This document shows positions 11,778-23,600 of a DNA stretch of 64,000 bases, in pieces. Every line of letters starts with the position of its first letter. Position 1 is the first letter of the stretch. The DNA lies in assembly GCF_012273895.1 (NCBI RefSeq), contig NC_052115.1:6999183-7063182 (forward strand). The letters are read 5' to 3'. The position numbers were made by a program, and so were the translations under genes. Under the pieces are notes generated by a model. That model did no database searches. It saw nothing but the letters and a program-made list of their open reading frames with translations, and had not been told where the DNA came from. Origin of the DNA: Zerene cesonia. Its lineage: Eukaryota; Arthropoda; Insecta; Lepidoptera; Pieridae.

Positions 11778-11965
11778 TACGTGCCTCGCCCACGTAGGCA
11801 CAGTTATTCCCGTGTGAAGGAAATGTTTACCGCAGTAAAACTTTAAAAAGGCCTATGACACTCTCCAGCCTCCTAAATATCTCGAGATACAAAAATCCTT
11901 CCCTGAAATCGCTCCATTGTGACGTGAAAGAAAGGCAAACTAACAAACAAACACACTTTGGCATT
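11778..11965 (+). repeat. Decayed retroposon fragment
   Basis: tacgtgcctcgcccacgtag, attcccgtgtgaaggaaatg and aacaaacaaacacactttgg follow the block order of the other copies. Confidence 0.35.
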
Positions 11966-12067
11966 GAGATATTAATAAGTAAATAATATTATCATATTCA
12001 TATATGTATCATTATTTCTGTCAAACCAAAAACGTTATAACTTTTAATGAAATAGTAATTAATCCGT

Positions 12068-12175
12068 TGTAACTGCTTTCCGATGGTAAATGTTAAAACT
12101 ATTTTCAAACGATTCATAAGTGCTTCTTTAAGAAGTCTAATTGAATAAATTAATGTTTGAATTTGAATTTGAAAT
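12068..12175 (+). repeat. Non-LTR retroposon 3' end
   Basis: taactgctttccgatggtaa, cgattcataagtgcttcttt and a TTGAAT-type repeating tail (ttgaatttgaatttgaaatc). Same family as 4215-4325. Confidence 0.55.
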
Positions 12176-14436
12176 CTTCTTTAGAAACAGTACCAAGTAT
12201 ATTACATTTAAATACACACCACATTTCATAAATTTTATATTTATACTGCTATTAAATTTGCCAATACTATATAACACAAAGGAAACTATGAATGTTTTGC
12301 GAGTGGATTTTTAGAACAATTGTGCGCATTCATACTTTTGAAATAATAACAATGGCGTGGCATGTATCAAACGTTATTTTGATTGTTAAAGCTAAACAAT
12401 ACGATTACTAACTATTCTAGACTATTTATTGCTATATCAAAGAGGCGGGTAATCATAATTATGGGATTCAACTATTGCATTTCAGTTAAACGCCTCAAGT
12501 CAGTCTACCGGGATTAAAAACAGTACTCCACTCTTATCCTTATTAGATCTACAGAAATAACCAATAAATTTACGTATTTATCTTTTAAACGCACTGTTAT
12601 ATAGTTGTGCGGCATGAAAAAAATTATTTCTTGCGGACATTTGAATTTTTACATGAATTCATTGAAATAAATGTCAAATTAAACGATCCGCTAACAAAAT
12701 AACGATTACCTACAATAATTCGTTGAAACTTAAACTGATAAAGCATTCATATCTATTCAAAGACACAATAACTATTAACGACTTAAGGTTATAATAAAAT
12801 TTGTGTAGGTAATCGATCAACAATATGAATCAAATACAGAATCACGTATTTCCAATCAGTGATAATAGTGGAATCATTCCCTGGACCAAGTTAAGGTATT
12901 CAAATGAAATTCGAAGTATTTTACAAACAGATAGTGGATGTAAAGGAATGTGTTAGTGTGAACGAATCTACGGACGGTTACAACGATGTTTACAACTTCA
13001 GTGACGATCAACCGCTGATTAGCGATAAGGAATCTCTTTTCACAGCTCACATTCTAAACGAAAGCTTCCTAACGAACTTTTAAAAAAGCTGAACGCACAT
13101 TCGGATATGTCATACATCAATTCACAAATACTGTCCCAATTGATGTAATTAGACTCTGATGTTGTTTGCTTTTTCAAAAATTCCTTAGCGAAATTAGCTT
13201 TCCACTGAGAAAGTTCAATGACCCCATTCTAACGCAAACAAAAGAAAACTTGTCTCTTAAGGCAATAAGACAACCTTTTAGTAATAAACCGTGTTAAAAA
13301 ATCAGGGTGAATGAACACTACGTGTATTTTAAAATGCTGAATATATATAAATATGAGGCACATTATTTCACGATATATATTTCGATATAGAAATGAATGT
13401 TGATTGTTTCGATAATTGATATTTCCCCGCCTGTATACAAGTCTATTTACACAAATTTTGTGCTACGCAATAAAAAAATCCAATTAAATGTAAACGAGCC
13501 AAATACAGATATATTATAGTGAATAAAAACTATATAACTACAAGAAAACAACCCATTACGTGCTTAGTAATTAAAATTCAGTGCATATCTATAATAAAAT
13601 ACATTCTCATAATATTCAACAAATTTCATTACGTATTAGTACAAAATTTTACAAAAATAAACTCAAACCAACAATTAATTTTGTAAATATCATTTTCATT
13701 TGAACTTAACTTTAAAGCTAACACATCGTAAAGCACATAAACTATTTTATATATTCTACTCTAAATTATACGGATACCCACTATTATTAAACTTTACATT
13801 AAAAACGTTCATTTTCAAATAATTCAGCAAATAATTAACGTTCTATAAAATCTATTTTAGTTCGTGAATCTCGTTGAGCATTTTAATTCAAATTTTAAAT
13901 TATTTTACACTAAAAATAATATGTACATAACAATTTGACGAAAATTTGTCTTTAATATCTATTTATAAAGGCGCTTCTTGTACCATATTAAGCCTAAATC
14001 AATACATATCAATAAAACGTTTAATAACACATGTATTGTGATGTAACACCTACCTTTATTTCATGGTTCAACTATAATAAAATCAACGATATCAATATTC
14101 ATTTTAGTTATAAACCGTATCGCCTTGAGTATTTCTTTTATTTCATTAAACATTGGCTTCATTTTGTATATTGGAAGAAAACAATGACACGTTATTATTT
14201 GATATTGTCAATAGTCTAAAATAACAATGAATGCGCAAACATATCTGGTAAAATATCGCAAAATACATTACTTATTACCGATCGTTATAATGATGGAGTC
14301 CGATCATGAACTATAATCCACAAAACATTGGACAAAACTCACTAATACTCCGATAAAATACAAAACATGACTTCGATTTAATCCTAACCGCCTACGTTCG
14401 TCATAAGTACGCCATTTTGTTTCTGGAACGGACCAT

Positions 14437-14680
14437 CTATTCGCTTGGACAATGGAGGTAGCCGTATTCGAGACCCAAACTGACAGCGACGAAGACGAAG
14501 TAGAGTAGAAACATCGTGAAGCCAAGTCCTTTGTTCATCTTCCACCTGAAGCACGCGATGCTCAGGATCACGAAGATTAACATCGCGAACAGGAGCACGA
14601 TGCTGCAGACCATTCCTTTGGAGTTGACCTGGACCGGTTCCCCGTTGATCAGACCATACAGGAGCCACGGTAGCGGCAAC
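14437..14680 (-). CDS. Nckx30C: NCKX last exon: C-terminal helices and stop
   Basis: Acceptor atttcag (ending at 14681). One base completes the Gly codon, then LPLPWLLYGLINGEPVQV, a helix (MVCSIVLLFAMLIFVILSI), ACFRWKMNKGLGF, a last helix and LEYGYLHCPSE before TAG (minus strand, 14439-14437). Two other frames here are also open but are shadows. Candidate minus-strand AATAAA signals lie at 14137-14142 and 14055-14060. Confidence 0.9.
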
Positions 14681-17600
14681 CTGAAATTTTACCGTTCTAT
14701 TGTAAGTATGTAAGAGAGACTTATCAGAAAATAATAAACACTTGAATGATATTTAATATTTCTCTTATTGTTAACTTTAATACTTTTTCCTTATATGTCC
14801 GTAGTCACAAAGAACTCAGAGATACATAATTTGTGCTTCCAGTACCAGAAGTTTTTTAACTATTAATACGCGACTCGTTCAATCTTCGAGCTCTAATAGG
14901 TTTTATAAACGAATCGTTAATTAGCTCACAACAAAGATTAATCGTTATATTTGTTTAAAATTAGGGAGAACTAGCGCTTTATCACGCGAGGTCGATTCTC
15001 GTGGTATTTTGTTGACCCTACATTTGGGCCAAGGTTTGTGCGTAGATGAATATCAGAAGGCGCCGGTGGGGATCGTTAAGAGTTAGGTACACTAAGGTCA
15101 TGTTATTGGCATTTCGGTTTCTGACAAAGTTTGACTATGGCATACAAAAGGACTTAAAGTATTTGGTGATTTAACACGTTCATACAACGAAGGTTCCTCA
15201 CTCATAGTTACTGTGGTCTCTCCTCAATTATAGTCCAGTAAATTTGTTTTATGTGACATTGCCTGCGTTGCTTTATAATTTAACGTGAGAGTTGTAGTGG
15301 TTCTTAATTCGTAGTTTTTTTTGGCTTATGTATGGAAATAAGTTAATACATCTAATTTATGTCATCATGTCGACTTCATCATCAGCCCATATATGTTCCC
15401 ACTGCTGGGACACAGGCCTCTTATGAGGGTTCAGGCCATCCAGCACGCTGGTCAAGAGCTTAATTTATGTATGGTGGACATATTCATCAAATTGGCATGA
15501 GTTCTTATGATAGGTACATATAGCTATAACGTTGCTTGATGAGGATTGATTTAACGAAATAAGTGATTATAAAATTTCCTATGTATATTTATTTCCACAC
15601 TAATACCATGAACAGGAAGGTTGTTTTTTTGTATGTTTGTAACGTTTTCACGCAAAAACTACTGTAACGATTTCAAAAATTCGTTCACCATTTGAAAGCT
15701 GCAACTTCACTAAGTGACGGCTATATGACGGGTGAAACCGGGGCGAACAGCTAGATACATATTAAGGTTAAATAAAAATCTTTATTTCAAAGAGAGAGTC
15801 CCTTTTTTTCCTCTATGTAACGAAACTCGGACCGAAGAACCCAGACTGCCGTGAAAAAATAAAAACGTATTGTAACATCTATCAATAAATGAAAGCATTT
15901 CTGAACTTCTGAACTATTCACAAAACCTCAGCTTGTATATAACGAAAATAGGACACAGTTCTATTGGCAATCGTGAATAGACATTTTTTCTGCTCCACTT
16001 TTCTTGATTTATATCCAAAATACAGCTTTTACGATCGGTTCGGTTGCAATGAATACCTGTCATCAGTGCTTTATTTGACTTATGCGAATCGTATCCGATT
16101 CTTAAATGTATTAACTTCAAGGAGACGGAAATATATGTTTGCAAAGCCGTAGGTATTATATTTGATTACTCTTTTCAACTGACATGTTTTTAAAGCGAGT
16201 TTCGTTAAAATTTAAAGAGCAGTTCAATATCTTTCGTCAACAATGATTTCTTCTTAACATTAGTTGAGTACCTACCAAATTACAAATTTTGAAGAAGACA
16301 GAAGTCTGGATAATGTGTCTGAAATGTTCTGAAATATGTTTAAGTATAAACCTTGGCCTTAATGAATTAAAAATGTTGGTAGTTAATAGTAGACTTTGAA
16401 ATAGCGTTCGCGGTTTCACTGTAAGCAAAAAACTAACTTTTGTACACTAAAAAGCCTTCAGACGTAATTTTAACGAAATCCGATTTACGGTGGATTAATT
16501 CGAACTTTGTAAAACTCATTATAGTATATTTAAACACTCGTAGATAGGTAAAGCAATTTGATATACAGCTTACATCCAATGAAAAATCAATTTTATCGCC
16601 ACTCGCTTGAGTTGAATTTCGTTCAACCCCTCATATCTTGGTTGTATCAAGAATGTGCGAATTTCATCCTTATGTTGTCGCAATAAGGGGCACAAGTCCG
16701 AAGTGCATTATCGATCCAGATGCATCAGACGCACACAGACGAAGCACAGACAAAAATAAAAGTGCATTCGTGAGGGAGAGATTGTCTGGAAGAGTTTGTG
16801 GAAAATTGTTCGTTTTTTCAATAATTTGAAAGTTGCTTGTTGATTTTAAATTTCAAATATGAAATTATATAGGTTTTTTACTGAATATTTTATGGGATTT
16901 GAAATTCGAATGGTTCATTTACAGCGCATTTACAGCTACATATACGTGTTTTTTAAGAATTAAATGCGCTTTTTTCGTATTTATTTAATAATATGTGCTT
17001 TTTCATAATAACATATTATTCATTCACATGTCTTATTGACCAACTTCTTTAACAACTGGACAATGGTTCACTACGTCAATTTTTATATAATTGCTTGGTT
17101 TTTCTGACGAATAACTAATAAGCAAAATATTTTTTCTTCATTGAATACTTTAACGTTATTTTTATAAAAGCTAAGGAAGCGTTTGTGTTATGAAAATTGT
17201 ATCACAAACGTTAAACTATTCATGCTGGCATCAAAGGAACGTAGAAGTTATGAGATTTTTTTTATTATTGAAACAATTTTTAAATGAAGATTTCTCTTTT
17301 TTCATTTATTGTAGCTTTTACCGTTCAATTCGTACAGCTTCCAGAAAATCATGTTGTAAAGTTTTTAATTACTTCGTTTCCCGGCATCGTTTAGGTTTAG
17401 TTTCAATTTAGACTCCCTTCTTCCTTCACAAAGTCCTACGTCCCTTTCCGGGCAAGCAATTTCCCTTTCAAATTACAAAAACATCAGCTTGGTAATTGCG
17501 TACGTCGTGATTGACAAACACCCATGTAGATTGTAGCCTTTGATATTAATGACTTTACGCCGAATTTACAATTTCATTTAGCGTCTGGTTTAGTCAGATA

Positions 17601-20600
17601 CAAACCCGTATATTTCATAATAATATGAATTATGAATACGAGTTTCACATTATTTTAGATAAAATATCATCAATAAAGTCTTATTATAGCGGTATAACAA
17701 ATATAACCCACTTGGGGTTACATCGTTTTTATCCGTGTAAAGTCGGGGCGATCCGCTAGTTGAATATAAAAGGGAAATTGCTTACTGCCCGGAAATGTAC
17801 GGCCGTTAATAGAAAAAGGGACAAGGAATGCGATAAAATGGTAAAATGATCGATATTTTTTTTATAGTTTAGAAAAGGAACAGGTTTAGTGTTCACAATT
17901 TAACGCTTCGCTTAGTTTACAGTAATACATACAAGCGATATTAAACTTTATAACATTGCGGGAAATAGCACAATTGCATCTGAATCGCGTATTTTATTTT
18001 CACTGTAATATATTGTGATATTCCGTCACGGGATTTTGTTCTGTATTCTCATTGGGGTAAGACCCATTTTAGTTATGAGTGAATGTGGTTTGAAACGAAA
18101 CACGTGTGGCAGGATTTATGTGGTAGTTTATCTGGGAACAGCAGGTCACTAGTAATGGTTTTAATGTATTGGCGTGGTTTCGTGTATTTTGTGGCAAATA
18201 GAGAGTAATACACTACTGAATTAGGTATATGTTCAGGGGTCTACATGACGTAACGCGTGTTTTATAATGCCTTAAAATATGTGATCCGCTTCAGTTAAAA
18301 AACCAACAGAAAAACTGTCTGTTACGCTACAGAATAAGCATTATTAGATAGTGTGTTGAAAACGTTACGCTACAAGCTAGATTCGAAAGAAAAATATGCA
18401 AAAATACCTCTAAATATTTCTTGAAACGATTTTGAATAATGTCACGTATAACTAAGTACTTATTACAGCATGATTTTTTGTCAAATTATTCTTCAAGCAA
18501 CATAGCAATTAAAATGTGATTTATTTTTCAGTATAATAAATAGACTTAACATCGAGTATTCTAATTTGAGTGCAAAATACGTACGCATGTGTGCGTGCGG
18601 CCCTGCGTACGTACAGAGCCGGCCGACCGTCACGTAGACATTATCTGTGATCTAACTAAACAGAGGCCGTTTTATGAACGTAAAATATTTATTATACATA
18701 CAATAATATAACATATTTGTATGTATATACAATACATATTTTACGTGACATAATTAACATATTACGTAACATTAGCCACAGATACAAGTAAAGTCATCAA
18801 GTGTCAACTATTATATTGTGTGGCACAAAAATCATACAATATTCATAATTATAACACTAGATGGCGCTAGGTTACGCAATTATTTCAAATAACTAATTAA
18901 TAATGAGAAAAGGCTCCAAATAAATTCGATATAATGCAAAGTGGGCCAACACTTTTTGTTAATTGTTTATTTATTGTAATAAATGTAATAATTTTCATAT
19001 TCTGACGCAATTGAAACTGTAAACATCTTCCAATAACGGATCCAGTAGTTTTTTTAGACCCCACCTCTTCCGATTTAATTTTATTTTTGTTTTCATTTTT
19101 GTTTATTATTAACATTCTTCCCATATTGATAGTAAAATTTATGAAAATCCCTTCTTAGCGGATACTCGGATACTCATGTCATGTCAGCATGCCAACCTAA
19201 GTATGCTTAGAATATACATAATATGCATAACATAGTACTGAGAGTATATTCAGTATCAGCATTGCACCCGTGCGGAACCGAGTCGTATCGCTAGTGATCT
19301 TATGAAACAAGACGAAGCCCGCACCGTTAACCTAATTCGTCCCCAAAAGCGCGATCAATACAAAAATAAGCATCGCGGCCACATCCTTAAACGTCTACCT
19401 CATAATAAATTCAAAAAACGATGAGACAAACACACTCAAATTAGCCCACTTTCGAAGTTAAGTCCATCACACAATGTTTTTAAAACAATGCTTAGCCTTG
19501 AACCGCATCTCGACAGACTTGCTCGTCTGTCTCCTTGACATTTCGCAGTCAGTCGATGTTCACGTGTAGATTAGAAAAACTCTTTTCTAGTCACTTTTGA
19601 AGACTCTCCGACGTTCCGATTGACGCAGTTTTGTATTTTATATGGATGGTTCATAAGTATAGCACTTATAGATCTGTGAGATTCGTGGAATAACTGTTTT
19701 ATTCGTTTTTTGACGGCCGGCTTTTAGTATTATTTTGTTGCGCAATGATAATGCGATTTTTATGATAACATACACGAAACGGTATGATGTTTTCCGTTTA
19801 CGCTGGTAATGTTCCGTTAACTCAGTAATTCACAATCAATAAGATATAACAAAAAAATAAATCTGATCAATTCAAATGAAGAAAGGAATAAACATTATTT
19901 ATTATCTATGGTAGAATACATATTCATATAAACATAATTTCTATGGTAGAAATAGCATACCCCCGTAACGTTGCAGTCTTTTAATTATACTAGTTAAAAG
20001 TTATCGTTCATAGTTTAAAAAACTTATTTCATGTGGTCTTTTATGGCGCTTTTAATAGCTTCCAACAAATATATATCAAAACTACGAACGAATTTAAAAA
20101 GAAAAGACAATTACACTCAGCATATTTTATATAACCTTTGGCACGCTTCCAGAAACGTTGCATTTAAGGTTTCAAGATCAGAGTCCCGTTGTTTTGAAAT
20201 TATGTCTTCATTTAACGTCGGAGTGACCATTGCTAATATTTATTTCGAGACGAGAAAGTTAACTCGCTGTAACCATTGTGGTGGAGATTATTTTTACTCT
20301 GCATTTTTAGAATAGTCTGTGGTTGTGCGCTATTTTTTGCGAGAATTCCCGCCAAGAATGAATCTGTAGGACTTTAACTTAATTTTAAGATAATGTATTT
20401 TATATTGTCGTAGTTATTTTGAAAAATTCTTGAGAAACTTTCTTATAACTTTCTGAGAATTATATGACTTGTTCAAAATTACATTTTACGGTGTTAATCC
20501 ACCGTAATAGACGACATATATTTTCCTCTATGGACATTTTACATATTCTATTCTATGAAAACCATCAGAGTATGAAGTGAGTTATGTTCCTGCATAGAAG

Positions 20601-23600
20601 TATTACAGTCTGATGAGGGGGACCTTAGCCCTCTTATTGTTCATAGGGAATGGAAAATATGCACTATCAAGAACATACATAATGATTAGCAGCAGGTGAG
20701 CATTTCATTAACCAGCACCCGTAGCCCCTTTTTTAATGTGGTAAGACGGAATATAGTGGAGTTTTAGTCGGTAGGAATCCGACATAATCCACGGCTCTTT
20801 CCCCGGGGGCCGTGGGTATCTATGCAAAATTTAACCACTCAAAAAAGTGTGTATTTTATGGAGCAGTGGGTTGAATGAAAAAATATATCCTAATATAATA
20901 TGATCATCTTCTGACCTACTTTTGCCGCTTGTGCACGATTGGCCTGGGTTCACCCGGCACGAATAAAAATATATAATATACAATATATTTTTAAATAGGT
21001 CGAATTAATAGTTTTTACTTAAATTCTATGAAACAAACGATATGTAAAATTTTTGTATTATTTTCAAATTTTACTATAAAATGTATTCGACTAGCGGTCC
21101 GGCCCGCCTACGCCATATCCAACAGTGAAAGAATTAAAATTGTTCCAGTAGTTCCCGATATAAACACATCCAAACAAATAAACACACTTTCCAGTTTTAG
21201 TATTGAAGTATTTTAAAATTAATATACATTGCTTTAAATTTACTTCAAGCGGAATGCCTCAATGTTCTATAGGCTTCTAGAAATAAAGAACTTTTTCATC
21301 AGTTAAAACGAAGATAGCAATTAGCAGCTCAACCAAGCTTTTATTATAAATTATTGTATAGAATATTAAAGTATACTGATTGCTGTAGGTACTAATTGCG
21401 AAACGAATAAAGAATTACAAATGCGAAGCTGCATTGCATTTGTCTATTTATATTGTTATGATTTGTGTTGACTTTAATTAATTGTGTGTTTTGTTTTATT
21501 ATTGCCAATGGAGTTATGTTATTTTAGTAACGTTCGACGATGTTTATTCAATTACCCATTTGAGAAACGGTTTAAATAGGGTTCCGAGCCAATAAGTTAA
21601 AGAGAAATTCTAAAAATTATTTTTTATATATGTTATTGAAGTCAAATGTTGTGTTTCGCATGATGGTAAATGATCACTACCGCCCATGAACAGTCGCAGA
21701 GGTAGTGCCTAAGCGAATGAGTTGCCTGCTTTTTAAGGAATGGATTAACGACTGGAAAGAAGTAATGGATGGGGAAGGGTGAGGAGAAGGTATCGAATCT
21801 CCGGTAAGTGAACTAACCGTTGCTGTTTTATTTTTTATTGTATGTTATTTAACTATCACAGTTCAGGAGATTTAGCCTGGTGACAAACGGATGTATAGAC
21901 AGACGTACAGCGAAGTTTTGATAAAAGGGTCCCTTTCGACCTTTAAAAAAATTAATATATGTTCATCTGTCAGCCTAAATTTTAAAAACTGCCACGAGAA
22001 AAGTAGTTTTCGTAAGAAAGCGTAAGTATAGTCATGAACACATTATACCTTTATAGAAAAATCTATTTCATCGTATTAGCCATTAACGGTGTTTGCATGG
22101 ACATACAAAACGTCTCAGCCTCAGCCCGTAATTAGGTCGCTATATCAGGCATTGCAATTGTATCTTGCTAAATTTAAGCCTGGGAAATCAGTATCGGAAA
22201 GTCATTAATACAAACGTTCCTATACTATCTAGAACGCTGCAATTTACGTTAGGGCTTTACGCAGATGGAGCTGTAAGGCGACTAGTTATGTAAATTAAAT
22301 CTTAGTAATGGTATAACTGAACAATCTGGGATAAGTAACTTGAAGTATCTAATTGATATGTTTACAATACCTTTTTTTGTGGGGAAATCTTACGTAGATA
22401 CCCACGTCTCCCGGGGAAAGGAGCCCTGGGTTATGTCGGATTCCTACCGACTAAAAACCCACTCTGTTGCGTCGAGCCACTTTAAGTAAGGGGTCACGGG
22501 AGCTGTTACAATATCTAGCGTGTGAACGCTTGTAGGGTAATGATGAACGAATAAAATATGAAACAGATGGTCCGATTTCGTTGAGGCTATCGTACGACAA
22601 TAGTTGATTCATCACGAAGATTTAATTTACAAATTATAAAACCTGTTTATCTGTTACCATATTACCAAAAAAAAAAATGTTTTGACGTCACCATGTAGCC
22701 GACAGGGGCCATCCATAAATTACGTCAAACGAATTTCAGGTTCTTTTGATCCCTCTCCCTTTCTGTCACTGGTTGTCACATTTTAAGAACCCCGCCCCCA
22801 TTATGTGTCGTGACAGTTTTAAAATACATTTTTTTTTTTATAAAAAATCCAAAAGAAAAACGTATAAAAACGTAAATGTAAACGTGTGACGTAATTTACG
22901 GATGACCCTTAACAGACTGTCTAGGCCTACATCAAAATAAAAAGAGTGTTACTTGTTTTATACATATAATTATCTGTTCATACACATAGAAATACTCACC
23001 CGACAGTAACATCGAATATATTGCTGCCAACGGAGCTCGACACTGCCATATCTCCGAAGCCTTTCCTCGCGACTATCACCGAGGTGATGAGATCAGGCAC
23101 GGATGTCCCCGCGGCTAGCAGCGTGAGCCCCATGACCTCTGGGGGTATGTACGCGGTCGCCCCAGCAACGTTCGCCCACCACACCATGAGGTAGGAAAAG
23201 AACGCTATCCATACTATCGATCCTATAAATGTTATGGGGAACAACTTCTTCCCTGGAATAAAAACAATGTAATAATAAGTAATAAATTGAATAAGGAACA
23301 AACTGATGTTGCATTTTGCGAGTGTGGGAGACCAGCTTCGGCACCAATTGGATCAGCTCGCTCTGGGGAAGATACCTAACACCCACAAAAGATCGGCGTA
23401 AAATAGTAGCATGTTACTGTGTTTCCTTTGGTGAGTGGGGAAACCTAAGACCCGTATTCTTTTGCTCACTGTTATCAGTCCATTCATTTATTCCTGTCGG
23501 CAATCCTTTCCTTATCTCTTACCCCCTAAAAGCGGGCAACTCTTTGCAAATGTTCATCAGCGTAGTGATCGCTAACCATCAGACGTACCACCAACTCAGT

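Larger units (their letters stand above)
5275..14436. other. Intergenic region between the convergent genes (includes 3'UTRs)
   Basis: The plus-strand Bcl-2-like gene and the minus-strand exchanger end towards each other here. Apart from the listed retroposon fragments it is AT-rich and non-coding. The exchanger 3'UTR occupies the upper end, of unknown length. Confidence 0.6.
14681..22999 (-). other. Last intron of the exchanger
   Basis: 8.3 kb, containing repeats D, B, C, F and G as listed, a CpG-rich 10-bp inverted repeat (18578-18613) and a non-repetitive, relatively GC-rich island at about 19150-19580. No exon supported. Confidence 0.7.

Noticed and set aside
14304..14713. Three more open frames overlapping the last exchanger exon.
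   Set aside because: Shadows: only the frame giving LPLPWLLYGLI matches the family and the splice phase.
20031..20315. 94-residue plus-strand open frame.
   Set aside because: No acceptor/donor support, AT-driven composition and no recognisable motif; within exchanger intron DNA.
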